In this document: positions 32,809 through 42,021 of the stretch, in pieces
Layout: the number at the start of each line of letters is the position of its first letter
How positions within the stretch are numbered: the stretch's first letter is position 1
From: a bacterium
GTDB taxonomy: Bacteria > Gemmatimonadota > Gemmatimonadetes > Gemmatimonadales > Gemmatimonadaceae
Assembly: GCA_021802745.1 (NCBI GenBank)
Contig: JAJZRK010000001.1
Span: forward strand, 11,793-75,792
Length of the DNA stretch: 64,000 nt
Reading direction: 5' to 3'
Program-made: the position numbers and the translations under genes
The notes under the pieces: model-generated
Database searches by the model: none
The model's input: the letters and a program-made list of their open reading frames with translations, nothing else
What the model was told of the DNA's origin: nothing

Positions 32809-35800
32809 ATGAACCTCTCGCTCAGTACGCTCGGCACGCTCAAGGCCACGACGACGGACGCGCAGGGCGTGGTGCGCACGCTCGGCCGCGGCAAGCCGGT
32901 GGCGATGCTCGCCTACCTGGCGTGCGTTCCGGGACATCGGGCGAGTCGCGAGCACCTGGCCGCGCTGCTGTGGGGCGACGTCGAAAGCGAGGCGGCGCGC
33001 CAGAACCTCCGCCAGACGATCTGGTACCTGAAGAAGAAGCTCGGCGACGGATTGCTCGATGCGTCGGGCGAAGTGCTGAGCCTCTCGGCATCGTTCAGCT
33101 CGGACCGCGACGATTTCCTGCAGGCCGCCCAGAAGGCCGACTTTGCCGCGGCGGTGCAGCGGCATCCCGGACCGTTCATTCCCGACTTTGCGGCGCCGGG
33201 TGCATCGGAGTTCGAGCAGTGGTGCGAACTCGAGCGCCGGCGGCTGACCGTCACCTACCTGCGCTGCGCCGACGCGCTCGCCCGGCAGTGGCTGGGCGAG
33301 GGGAAGTTCCGGGACGCCCAGGAACTGGCGCGGCGCGCGCGAAACGTGGACCCGATGGACCAGGCCACGTGGCGGCTGCTTCTCGAGGCGCTGATCGCGG
33401 GAAGCGACAGCCTCGGGGCAGCCAGCGAAGCGGAGCACCTGGAGTCCTTCCTCGCCCGCGAGGAACAGGAGCTGGAGGTGGCGACCATTACGGCGCTGCG
33501 TGCAGCGCGACGGTCGCCCGCCGCGAGCGCACCCGGCGAGAGCGCACCCTCCTCGTCCATCGCCGCCGAGCTGGTGGGACGGGAGTTGGAGTTCAGCCAT
33601 GTGTTGTCGGCGTGGCAGCAGGCCAGGGCGGGCGTGCCGCGCATTCTGGTCGTCACGGCCGTGGCCGGCCTTGGAAAGAGCCGCCTGCTGCGCGACGTGC
33701 AAGCGCGACTTCGGGCCTCGCGAGCGCGTTGTGTCCTCGTGCGCGCGAATCCTGGCGACCGGCATCTGAGCGGCGGATTCGCGGCCGAAGTCGCGTCGCA
33801 GCTCGCCGCGCTACCGGGGGCCGCGGCCGTGTCTCCGGGAACCGCGAGCGTGCTCGTGGCGCTCGCGCCGGCGCTGGCGTCGGTCTACCCGTCCGCCGCT
33901 CCGGATGGCAGCGAGGGTGAGGACGCCGTGCGCCGCCGCGCCTTCGCGCTGGTGGACCTCGTGCGCGCGGTGAGCGAGGAGCACCCGGTGGCGCTGCTCC
34001 TCGATGACCTGCACTGGGCGGACGACCACTCGGCGCGCGTGATCACCGCCGCCTGCTCGCGGCTGGAGCACGCACGGCTGCTGGCGGTGATGACCAAGCG
34101 ACCGGCAGCGGACCCACGGGCGCTCTTCGCCCCCTTTGAGGCGCTTGAACTGCGGCCGCTCGACTCGGCGGCGGTGGCGGCATTCGTCACGCACGTCGCG
34201 GAACTGCCGAGTGTGGCGTGGGCTGACCTGCTGCCGCAGCAGCTCCTGCTGGCCACGGGCGGCTCGCCGTTGCTGCTGGTCGAGACGCTCCACGACGCTC
34301 TGGAGCAGGGATGGCTGTCGGTCTCCGGCATCGGGGTGTGGGAGTGCGACGATCCCACGCGCATCACGGCGTCGCTGCGCGAAGGAAGCGCCGTGCGGCA
34401 ACGCGTGCTTCGCCAGGCCCCGTGCGCACGTCGCATCATGCTGGTGCTCGCCCTGTCCGGCCGGCCCGTGGACGAGGACGAGGCGCTGGCCATCGCCGGG
34501 GGTGATCCGCGCAGCCTCGCGGAGCAGGTCGAGACGCTCGAGCGCAGCGGACTGCTGACGCGCATCGGCGCGCAGCTGGTGGCGGCGCACGACGAGATCG
34601 CCGATGCGGTGGTGCAGGCCGCGGCGACCGAAGAACGTCGCGCCGCGAGTTCCGCAATTGCGCGTGTGCTGCTGGCGCGTCCGTCCGATGAACCCGACCT
34701 GCGACGGGCAGCGGAGCACGCCCTCGCTGGGGCGGATGACGGGCTGCTGAAACAGGCGTGGCAGCGTTTCCTCGAACTTCGGCGCCGCCAGGGAGACCGA
34801 CGGAGCACGCGCCGCATCGCCGCCGACTTCGTGGGTCAAGACGTCGCGTCACGCGCATCGCGCGCGCTCGCCGCGAAGTCGCCACTGCGGTATCGCCGAC
34901 GGGCGCGCTGGCTCGGCGCGGCCGTGCTGTTGTTCGTCGTTGCTGCGGGGGCCGCGGTGGCGATGGTCCGGCGCCCCAAGCCGGCCCTCACGGCGGACTT
35001 CGCCATCTGGACGGTGGACAGCGCGAGCGGCGAAGGACGGTTGGTGGGCGTGCGCCTCGACCCAGACGCGCCGTGGGTGGCGGGGGCGCCGATCGAGGCG
35101 ACAGAGTTGGACCGCGCGGATTTTCCGCCGATTCCCGCTGGTGCCGAGCCGCCGCTCCAACGCGCGCCGGACGGGCGCTCTTGGTGGGGCATGGCGAAGT
35201 ACCGCGACCTCGGTGACGAGGGAGTCGTGCTGGATTCTGCGGGCGCGCTGCACTTGCCGTTCCGGGGCAAGGGCGATGACGGCATCGGGACGTTTTCGCC
35301 GGATGGGCGCCAGGTCGCCGGCCTTACGGCACGCTTTGACACCGTCACGGACCACGCTCAGCTCGTGCGGACGACACCGACGGGCGGCACGGTGCATCGG
35401 CTCACCAGCACCCTCGACGTGGATCGGGGGGGGTTCTGGCGCCCCGACGGCACGCAGATTCTCGTGCAGCGCCATTACTACTCCGGCCAGAGTGCCGACC
35501 GCGCCTGCCTGGTGGACGTGGATGGTTTGCAGGAGCGGTGCCTGCCGATTGAAATACCCGACGACGCCTCATTGGCCGGCTGGATTAACGAGCGTCGGAT
35601 CCTCGTACAAGCGTGGACAACCGGCGAGTTCTACAGCATGGATGCGGCGACCGGCCACCTGGAGCCGGTCAAAGGCGTGTGGGGGTCAGTGACCAACGCC
35701 GACAACGGCGGTTTCCGACTGTGCAAGTGCCGGCTGTCGAGCGATGGAGAACGGGCGTTCTACTTGATGCCGGCGGAGAACCCGTCGGCAGTGCGTCCGC

Positions 35801-36810
35801 TGCTGTACCGCGGCCGGCCGCTTCACGGAGATCCGCGCTACGTCGCCGGCACACTGTCACGCGGGCATTGGCTCGACACGCTGCATCTGCGGTTGCCCAG
35901 CGGTGGACTCTCAGTTGACAACGTGCACCGGCTCGTCGCCGAGGGACGGCGGGCGAACGGGGCTCCCGCCTGGATGCATGACCTCCGCTGGACGTCACGC
36001 GACACCACGGTGGCAACCATCGATTCCAGCGGGCGGTTGAGGCCGCGGCGACTGGGGAGCACATGGATCATTGTCTCGGCGGGGGGCTGGCGCGTGGACT
36101 CGGCACTCGCCCAGATCACCCGCCCGACGACACGCACGATGATTCGAGAGACGTGGAACGACGACTGGATGAAACGCTGGCGCATCTTCGGGGACCCACA
36201 GCCGCTGGTCGTTCGTACCGGACGCGGGCCGGCATTCTTGCCGAATGGCGACGGGTCGTATCCGTCCGGTGCGTATCTGCCGGAGCCGTTCTCGGCGGAG
36301 TCGGGGGCCGGCCTCGAGGCCGACCTGAGCCTTCGCGTCTCGCACGAGCAGTGGCAGACGCTCTCCGTCGAGCTTCGGCCGGTGGAAAGATTGCGGGCGC
36401 TGCGCCGTTGGGATCACCGCACCGGGGCGGGGCCAGTAGCCGGCGCCCCGACGTGCGGCATCAGCTTGCCGGGCGACGAAGGCGTCGTTGGCCGCGAGTT
36501 TCTCTACCTCCAGGGCGCCGGCGGGATCAAGAAGTTCCGAGCGCCGCGGGGCGTGTTCGATGGAAGCTGGCACCGGTTTCGTTTCCAACTGCTGACCGAC
36601 GGGCGATGTGCGCTGGCGGTGGATGGCACGCCCGTCGGTATTCTCCCGTCGCCGGGCGCGACCATGCCGCGGGCCTTGTTTCCTCAGATCCTGGGCGACG
36701 ACCGATTCGGCGGCCGGTTGGTGGTCGGGCGCCTCGAGGCGTGGAGCGGCGTGCGCGGCGGCGTGGACTGGACGCGGCTGGATGCCGACAGCACGCCACG
36801 GCACCGGTAG
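32809..36810 (+). CDS. Membrane-spanning SARP/BTAD regulator with AAA ATPase and extracytoplasmic domains
   Basis: A 1333-aa one-component regulator. Residues ~1-95: OmpR-type winged helix (REHLAALLWGDVESEAARQNLRQTIWYLKKKLG). ~100-240: BTAD tetratricopeptide domain. ~255-690: AAA_16/STAND ATPase with Walker A AVAGLGKSRLL (~283-293) and Walker B VALLLDDLHWADDHS (~393-407). ~700-720: a single transmembrane helix (WLGAAVLLFVVAAGAAVAMV). ~725-1050: TolB/WD40-like beta-propeller segments (GTFSPDGRQVAGL, GFWRPDGTQILVQ). ~1055-1105: an Ig-like Big_2 repeat (LRWTSRDTTVATIDSSGRLRP). ~1150-1325: a LamG/concanavalin-like sandwich. The N-terminus should be cytoplasmic and the C-terminal ~600 residues periplasmic, as in ToxR-type regulators. 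The start is at the ATG at 32809, where the winged helix begins. Confidence 0.85.
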   Translation: MNLSLSTLGTLKATTTDAQGVVRTLGRGKPVAMLAYLACVPGHRASREHLAALLWGDVESEAARQNLRQTIWYLKKKLGDGLLDASGEVLSLSASFSSDRDDFLQAAQKADFAAAVQRHPGPFIPDFAAPGASEFEQWCELERRRLTVTYLRCADALARQWLGEGKFRDAQELARRARNVDPMDQATWRLLLEALIAGSDSLGAASEAEHLESFLAREEQELEVATITALRAARRSPAASAPGESAPSSSIAAELVGRELEFSHVLSAWQQARAGVPRILVVTAVAGLGKSRLLRDVQARLRASRARCVLVRANPGDRHLSGGFAAEVASQLAALPGAAAVSPGTASVLVALAPALASVYPSAAPDGSEGEDAVRRRAFALVDLVRAVSEEHPVALLLDDLHWADDHSARVITAACSRLEHARLLAVMTKRPAADPRALFAPFEALELRPLDSAAVAAFVTHVAELPSVAWADLLPQQLLLATGGSPLLLVETLHDALEQGWLSVSGIGVWECDDPTRITASLREGSAVRQRVLRQAPCARRIMLVLALSGRPVDEDEALAIAGGDPRSLAEQVETLERSGLLTRIGAQLVAAHDEIADAVVQAAATEERRAASSAIARVLLARPSDEPDLRRAAEHALAGADDGLLKQAWQRFLELRRRQGDRRSTRRIAADFVGQDVASRASRALAAKSPLRYRRRARWLGAAVLLFVVAAGAAVAMVRRPKPALTADFAIWTVDSASGEGRLVGVRLDPDAPWVAGAPIEATELDRADFPPIPAGAEPPLQRAPDGRSWWGMAKYRDLGDEGVVLDSAGALHLPFRGKGDDGIGTFSPDGRQVAGLTARFDTVTDHAQLVRTTPTGGTVHRLTSTLDVDRGGFWRPDGTQILVQRHYYSGQSADRACLVDVDGLQERCLPIEIPDDASLAGWINERRILVQAWTTGEFYSMDAATGHLEPVKGVWGSVTNADNGGFRLCKCRLSSDGERAFYLMPAENPSAVRPLLYRGRPLHGDPRYVAGTLSRGHWLDTLHLRLPSGGLSVDNVHRLVAEGRRANGAPAWMHDLRWTSRDTTVATIDSSGRLRPRRLGSTWIIVSAGGWRVDSALAQITRPTTRTMIRETWNDDWMKRWRIFGDPQPLVVRTGRGPAFLPNGDGSYPSGAYLPEPFSAESGAGLEADLSLRVSHEQWQTLSVELRPVERLRALRRWDHRTGAGPVAGAPTCGISLPGDEGVVGREFLYLQGAGGIKKFRAPRGVFDGSWHRFRFQLLTDGRCALAVDGTPVGILPSPGATMPRALFPQILGDDRFGGRLVVGRLEAWSGVRGGVDWTRLDADSTPRHR

Positions 36811-36871
36811 CCGTACAGAAAGCGACGACGAAGATGCGCAGTGCACGAGAGGTTGAAAGGGGCGAATAGCA

Positions 36872-36900
36872 GCACGCCACGCGCGTTCTGCGTGGCGTGC
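36872..36900. terminator. Bidirectional hairpin between SARP regulator and EF-G paralogue
   Basis: A perfect 11-bp inverted repeat (GCACGCCACGC and its complement) on a 7-nt loop, 61 bp after the regulator stop and 91 bp beyond the end of the convergent EF-G-like gene. There is no T-run; the position fits a shared terminator. Confidence 0.72.
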
Positions 36901-36991
36901 GGTCGTTCTCCCCAGTGCCTCCGTACACCTCGTGCCTGTCGTCCTTCGTGGATCAGCGTCAGCGGTTCGCGCCCGTCGTAGCGGCACTGAC

Positions 36992-39097
36992 CTACTCTTC
37001 CTCCTCCTCCTTCTTCTCCTTCGCCGCCTCCGCGATCACCTTGGCGGCGGCTTCGTGCGGCATCAGTTCATACGTGTGGAACTTGTGCGTGAACGTGCCG
37101 CGCCCCTGCGTCATGGACTGCAGCTTCGTGGCGTACAGATACAGCTCGGCCTGCGGCACGATCGCCCGCACCTTGGTGCCGATGCCCTCGATGTTGTCGG
37201 AGCCGAGGATCTGTCCGCGGCGGCCGGAAATGTCGCCCATCACGTCGCCGAGATAGAGGTCGGGCGTGAGGATCTCCACCTCGTGCAGCGGCTCGAGCAA
37301 CACCGGCCGGCACTTGGGCGCGATGTTCTTGAAGGCGAGGATGCCCGCCATCTTGAACGACGCTTCGTTGGAGTCCACCGAGTGCGACGACCCGTCGAAG
37401 CACTCGCAGATGAAGTCCACCACGGGGTAGCCGGCCAGGATGCCGCGTTCGGCCGCCTCCTGCACGCCCTTGTCCACCGCCGGGATGTACTGGCGCGGAA
37501 TCACGCCGCCCTTGATGGCGTCCACGTACTCGTAGCCCTTGCCGCGCGGCGCCGGGCGCAGCTTCACCCAGCAGTCGCCGAACTGCCCGCGTCCGCCCGA
37601 CTGCTTCTTGTGGCGCCCCTGCCCCTCGGCCGCCGCGGTGAGCGTCTCGCGATAGGCGATGCGCGGCGTCTTGAGCTCGGCGGTGACATTGAGCACCCGC
37701 TTGAGCTTGGCCATCGCCACTTCCACGTGGCGCTCGCCCATGCCGCTGAGGATCGTCTCGTGCGTCTCCGAGTCGTAGTGCGTCTCGAAGGTCGGATCCT
37801 CGTCGTGGATCTTGTGCATCCCGACCTGGAGCTTCTCCTCGTCGGCGTGCACGGTGGCGCGCACGGCGTACGTCACCAGCGGCGGCGGGAACTCGATCTG
37901 CGGCATGCGGACCGGATGCTCCCGGGTGGACAGCGTGTCGTTGGTGTGCGTGTTCTTGAGCTTGGCCACGCAGCCGATGTCGCCCGGGTAGAGGCGCGGC
38001 ACCTCGATGCGCTCGCGCCCCTGCGGAATGGACAGGTGCATGAGCTTCTCCGTCACGTCGCGCGTGGCGTTGAAGACTTCCTGCCCGTTGGCCACCGTTC
38101 CGCTGAACGTGCGGAAGTAGGTCACCTCGCCGACGTGCGGCTCCGTCATCGTCTTGAAGCAGAGCGCGGTGAACGGCGCGTTCTCGTCGGGGTGAATGTC
38201 AACCGTCTTGGTGCCCTCGGCGCCCTTGAACGCCTTCTGCTCCTCCATGTCGAACGCCGACGGCATGAGCTGTACGAGGAAGTCGAGCACCGTGCGCACG
38301 CCCCAGGTGAGCTGGGCCGAGCAGCAGAGGAGCGGAAAGAGTTCCTGCCGCTTCATGGCCTGCTTCATGGCGGCCATCTCTTCGTCGCCCGGAATCTCCT
38401 CGCCGCCGAAGAAGCGTTCGAGCAGCGCGTCATCGGTGGCGGCGATCGCCTCGACCATCTCCTGATGGTACCTCTCGAAGCGCGCCTTCTCCGCGTCGGG
38501 AATTTCGACTTCGGTGTATTCGCCCGTCTTGGTGCCGGGCGTGAAGACATGCGCCTTCTTGGTGAACAGGTTGATGATGCCCTTGAAACCGAGGCCCGCG
38601 CCAATCGGGATTTCGACGGGCACGACCTTGGCCGTGAGCCGTTCCTTGATGGCCGAGTACGCCGCGTCGAAGTCGGCGTGCTCCTTGTCCATCAGCGTGA
38701 CGGCGAAGAGCACCGGGTCGCGCCGGACGAGCGCCTCGCGGAACATGCGCTCGGTGCCCACCTCGACGCCGGCGGGCGCCGCGACGGTGATGAGGGCGCC
38801 GTCGGAGGCCGTGAGGCCGGCAATCGCGTCGCCCTGGAAGTCGAGGAACCCTGGCGTATCAATCAGGTTGATCTTGGTGTCACGCCACTCGGCGAACGCG
38901 CAGCCCAAAGAGATGGAAAAACCGCGCTCGATTTCCTCCGGAGAGGTCACGGTCAACGCGGTTCCGTCCTTCACCTGGCCATGTCGCTTACTGCTTCCGG
39001 ACACGAAGGCGAGGGCGTCGACCAGTGTCGTCTTGCCGCTCGTCCCGTGTCCAACTACCGCGACATTTCTGATTGCCTCACTTCTATACTCTTTCAT
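36992..39097 (-). CDS. Elongation factor G paralogue (EF-G2-like GTPase)
   Basis: A 701-aa translational GTPase with full EF-G layout. G domain: P-loop GHGTSGKTTL (residues 16-25), switch I IERGFSISLG in place of the usual ERGITI, and DTPGFLDF (80-87). The G4 motif reads TLMD (134-137), so both Asn and Lys of NKxD are missing. Domain II, domains III-IV (HKKQSGGRGQFGDC) and domain V (LYLGDVMGDISGRRGQILG) are intact, with a charged EEEEE tail. These traits mark the EF-G2/FusA2 paralogue group, thought to act in special translocation or recycling rather than as the main EF-G. GGAGG lies five bases before the ATG. It is transcribed alone. Confidence 0.9.
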   Translation of the reverse strand: MKEYRSEAIRNVAVVGHGTSGKTTLVDALAFVSGSSKRHGQVKDGTALTVTSPEEIERGFSISLGCAFAEWRDTKINLIDTPGFLDFQGDAIAGLTASDGALITVAAPAGVEVGTERMFREALVRRDPVLFAVTLMDKEHADFDAAYSAIKERLTAKVVPVEIPIGAGLGFKGIINLFTKKAHVFTPGTKTGEYTEVEIPDAEKARFERYHQEMVEAIAATDDALLERFFGGEEIPGDEEMAAMKQAMKRQELFPLLCCSAQLTWGVRTVLDFLVQLMPSAFDMEEQKAFKGAEGTKTVDIHPDENAPFTALCFKTMTEPHVGEVTYFRTFSGTVANGQEVFNATRDVTEKLMHLSIPQGRERIEVPRLYPGDIGCVAKLKNTHTNDTLSTREHPVRMPQIEFPPPLVTYAVRATVHADEEKLQVGMHKIHDEDPTFETHYDSETHETILSGMGERHVEVAMAKLKRVLNVTAELKTPRIAYRETLTAAAEGQGRHKKQSGGRGQFGDCWVKLRPAPRGKGYEYVDAIKGGVIPRQYIPAVDKGVQEAAERGILAGYPVVDFICECFDGSSHSVDSNEASFKMAGILAFKNIAPKCRPVLLEPLHEVEILTPDLYLGDVMGDISGRRGQILGSDNIEGIGTKVRAIVPQAELYLYATKLQSMTQGRGTFTHKFHTYELMPHEAAAKVIAEAAKEKKEEEEE

Positions 39098-39209
39098 GCA
39101 GGCCTCCGCCGCGCAATTCGGCGTCGCTTAATAGGTACGGGAGCATCCAATTAGTTCAGGCGAACGTCAAGGGCAGGCGTCCCTGACGGAAGTGTAGGGG
39201 AACGCACAA

Positions 39210-39230
39210 CGGCCCGCTCATCGCGGGCCG
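39210..39230 (-). terminator. Hairpin terminator after the 180-aa hypothetical gene
   Basis: An 8-bp perfect stem (CGGCCCGC/GCGGGCCG) with a TCATC loop, 27 bp beyond the stop of the gene at 39257-39799. On the minus strand the flank reads AACAGCGG...CCGTTGTGC. It may separate that gene from the EF-G paralogue downstream. Confidence 0.68.
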
Positions 39231-39256
39231 CTGTTCATCGCCAGGCCTTCGTCCGG

Positions 39257-39799
39257 CTAGTTCTCGTCCGAATCCAGGTCGTAGGTGAGCCCATCGGCCT
39301 CGCGGAGCACGGCGAGCACGGCCTCGGACGTGGCATTCGACGCGAATGCCGGCGACGGCGTGAACGAAAACGACACCGCGCGCCGGGTGCCCTCGGGCCA
39401 GTCGGGCATCAGGAGTCCGCCGACGAGCCGCCGGATTGCCTGGCCGCCTTCGAGCAGCAGCCCCTGCGCCGTCTCGGCGAGCACGGCAAGAGGAATCTGG
39501 AGGTCGCGCGTCACGAGCTCGCCCGTCTCCTCGTCGCGCCACGCGGCATCGCCCACCGCACCGCGCTCGGGCCAGACACCCACATGGCGAACGGTGTCGG
39601 CGCGGTCATCCGCCGAACGCCGTGACTCGAGGGCCGCGGCAAGCGCGAGGGCCAGGGACTCCGGGCTCGGGATGCCATACAGGGTCACCACGTCGCGCGA
39701 CGGACGTTCCATGGTGAGCGGTGATGGCACGGAGCTGACGTGCGCGAGCACGCTCGAATGTTCGGGCGGCTGCTCCTCTACCATCACAAGGACATCCAT
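39257..39799 (-). CDS. Hypothetical cytoplasmic protein
   Basis: A 180-aa protein with no signal peptide and no recognised domain. It starts MDVLVMVEEQPPEHSSVLAHVSS. The ATG at 39799 has GGAGG four bases upstream, which sets the start against the open frame to 39859. The body has an alternating pattern (SRDVVTLYGIPSPESLALALAAALESRR; WRDEETGELVTRDLQIPLAVLAETAQGLL) and an acidic C-terminus (YDLDSDEN). It is transcribed away from the DUF1800 gene across a 374-bp gap. Confidence 0.65.
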   Translation of the reverse strand: MDVLVMVEEQPPEHSSVLAHVSSVPSPLTMERPSRDVVTLYGIPSPESLALALAAALESRRSADDRADTVRHVGVWPERGAVGDAAWRDEETGELVTRDLQIPLAVLAETAQGLLLEGGQAIRRLVGGLLMPDWPEGTRRAVSFSFTPSPAFASNATSEAVLAVLREADGLTYDLDSDEN

Positions 39800-40173
39800 G
39801 CTTCCTCCAGGGGGCGAACCATCTACTAATGAGTACCTGCAAGAACCGCACCGCGTCACGTCGCGGCTGTCACTGTTCCGTCACGGAACTTCTTCACGCG
39901 ATGTCTTGCCTCTGACGTGCTCATCACACGGACCAGACGAACGGGCGCGACGTCACGTGATGAAGTGCCGTAACTGTTCATACACCGAGGCACACTGCGA
40001 TGCTCCACGCACATCGCACGAATGCCGGGGGACGCGTCGCTGCAGCCCGCGACACGTGATCCAGGTCACCGGCGGGGCGCGGATGGTGCCGCTTGACGCC
40101 CTGTCGGCCGGGGATGGGATTAACAGCAGGGGTTCGCTGACGTCTCCCCCCGCAGTCCCCTCACGAGCCGATC
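39800..40173. other. 374-bp divergent intergenic region
   Basis: This gap separates the 180-aa hypothetical gene from the DUF1800 lipoprotein gene. It contains a perfect 15-bp palindrome (39875-39889), a looser TCATCAC/GTGATGA inverted pair (about 39920 and 39956) and several CACGTGAT-like words. It presumably holds two divergent promoters, but no clear -35/-10 pair was found and no gene is evident. Confidence 0.55.
39875..39889. promoter_or_regulatory. Perfect 15-bp palindrome, possible operator
   Basis: GTTCCGT-C-ACGGAAC is a perfect 7-1-7 inverted repeat about 75 bp upstream of the start at 39799 and ~285 bp upstream of the start at 40174. Odd-length symmetry of this size is typical for a dimeric helix-turn-helix repressor. 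Confidence 0.45.
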
Positions 40174-42015
40174 ATGCGCCGCCTTGCCCCCCTCTTCGCC
40201 CTCGTCGCCGCCGGTTGTTCGAGCGCCGTGCAGCACCCCGTGGAATCGCCGGTCGCAGCGCGAATTGCCGGCGTGCGCACGCAGACGGCCGACCAGCAGG
40301 CCGTGCACGTGCTCTCGCGGCTCACGTTTGGCCCCCGCCCGGGCGACCTCGAGCACATTCATCAACTCGGCGTGGACCGCTGGATAGACGAGCAGCTGCA
40401 TCCCGAGCGGATTGACGACTCGAAGGCCGAGGCGTGGGCCGGCGCGTTTGAGGTCGTGCAGAAGACGGCCGCGCAACTGGAGGGCGAGTACCAGAACCCG
40501 GGCGCCCTGGTGAACCAGCTTGGCGCGCGCAACGCCGGCGGGATGAGCCGCGACGACTCGCTGCTCGTGCGGCAGGCCCGCCAGAATCTCCGCCGCATCG
40601 CGGAAGAAGTGCAGGTGACCCGGGTGGGACGCGCCCTGGTCTCGGAGCGACAGCTGCAGGAAGTGATGACCGACTTCTGGCTCAATCACTTCTCGGTCTT
40701 CGCGGGCAAGGGAATTCGCGAGCAGTACTACCTGGCCGACTACGAGAACCGGGTGATCCGCCCGCGGGCGCTGGGCAAGTTCCGCGACCTGCTGGGCGCG
40801 GTGGCCAAGAGCCCCGCGATGCTCTTCTACCTCGACAACCGGGAGAGCGCGGCGGACAGTGGACGGCCCCGGCTGGTCAACGTGAACTCCCCCGCCATGC
40901 GGCGCGCGGTGCAGCGGCGGTTCCCGGCGGCGGCCAACCCGCAGTCGCCGGTGGCGCAGCAGCTGCAGCGCCGGCTTCGCGCGGGCCTCAACGAGAATTT
41001 CGGACGCGAATTGCTCGAGCTGCATACCCTGGGCGTGGACGGCGGGTACACCCAGCAGGACGTGATCAACGCGGCCCGCGCGCTCACCGGCTGGACCATC
41101 GCGGGACCGCGGCAGGGCGGCGGGTTCACCTTCACGCCCTTCATGCATGACGCCGGAGAGAAGAAGATCCTCGGCCGCACGCTCAAGGCTGGTCGCGGCA
41201 TCGAGGACGGCGAGGAGCTGCTCGACATCATTGCGCGCCACTCGAGCACGGCGCGTCACATCGCCTTCAAGCTGGCCCGCCGCTTCGTGAGCGATACCCC
41301 GAGCGCGGCTCTCGTGGACCGCGCCGCGGAGACGTTCCGGCGCACGGACGGAGACATCGGCGAGGTCGTGCGGACCATCGTGACAAGCCCGGAATTCTTC
41401 GCGCGGGAATCTTACCGCGCGAAGGTCAAGTCGCCGTTTGAGGTGGTGCTGAGCACGCTGCGCGCCCTGAATGCGCCGCCGGACCGTTCGCTCCGGACGG
41501 CGCAGCTGATCGCCAGCCTCGGCCAGCCGATGTACGGGCGACAGACGCCTGATGGATGGCCGGAGACCGCCGACGGCTGGCTTGGAACCGGCGCGATCCT
41601 GAACCGGATCAACTTCGGGCTGGTGGTCGCGGCGGGCCGTGTACCGGGCGCCAATCCGATGGCGGTGCCCGGTGCGGAGTCGCTGCACCAGGCGCCGCGT
41701 GCGGAACAGGTGGATGCGGTGGTGAACGCGTTCCTGGGCGGCGATGTCTCGAGCGTCACGCGCTCGGTGCTGCTCACGGGAAAGAACCCGCTGCTCGAGG
41801 CGGCCGCCGGGGACTCCATGCCAGCTTTGCCGGCGGTTGCCGAGCCGATGATGGCGCCGCCATCCCGAATGCCGGCGACGCGAGAAGCGCCGCTGGACAT
41901 GCGCCCCGCACAGCGGCTGGCACAGGCGCGCGCCAACGCGCCATTGCCGCCGCTGCGCGGGCTGGCCCAGGTAGTCGGCCTGGCGCTTGGCAGCCCAGAG
42001 TTCCAACGGAGGTAG
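40174..42015 (+). CDS. DUF1800 family lipoprotein
   Basis: A 613-aa exported lipoprotein (lipobox VAAGC, Cys15) of the DUF1800 family. Recognisable family segments are HVLSRLTFGPRPGDLEHIHQLGVDRWIDEQL, QEVMTDFWLNHFSVFAGKG, GLNENFGRELLELHTLGVDGGYTQQDV, ARALTGWTI and SPEFFARESYRAKVKSPFEVV (cited as motif spans). DUF1800 proteins nearly always occur beside a DUF1501 gene, as here. The function is not established. The Pro/Ala-rich stretch at residues ~545-600 is a likely linker before a final ordered end (LRGLAQVVGLALGSPEFQRR). The DUF1501 gene follows after 6 bp. Confidence 0.9.
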   Translation: MRRLAPLFALVAAGCSSAVQHPVESPVAARIAGVRTQTADQQAVHVLSRLTFGPRPGDLEHIHQLGVDRWIDEQLHPERIDDSKAEAWAGAFEVVQKTAAQLEGEYQNPGALVNQLGARNAGGMSRDDSLLVRQARQNLRRIAEEVQVTRVGRALVSERQLQEVMTDFWLNHFSVFAGKGIREQYYLADYENRVIRPRALGKFRDLLGAVAKSPAMLFYLDNRESAADSGRPRLVNVNSPAMRRAVQRRFPAAANPQSPVAQQLQRRLRAGLNENFGRELLELHTLGVDGGYTQQDVINAARALTGWTIAGPRQGGGFTFTPFMHDAGEKKILGRTLKAGRGIEDGEELLDIIARHSSTARHIAFKLARRFVSDTPSAALVDRAAETFRRTDGDIGEVVRTIVTSPEFFARESYRAKVKSPFEVVLSTLRALNAPPDRSLRTAQLIASLGQPMYGRQTPDGWPETADGWLGTGAILNRINFGLVVAAGRVPGANPMAVPGAESLHQAPRAEQVDAVVNAFLGGDVSSVTRSVLLTGKNPLLEAAAGDSMPALPAVAEPMMAPPSRMPATREAPLDMRPAQRLAQARANAPLPPLRGLAQVVGLALGSPEFQRR

Positions 42016-42021
42016 CCCCCC

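Noticed and set aside
39098..39209. TTGACG near 39167 as the -35 of the EF-G paralogue
   Set aside because: No acceptable -10 hexamer follows at 16-18 bp on the minus strand.
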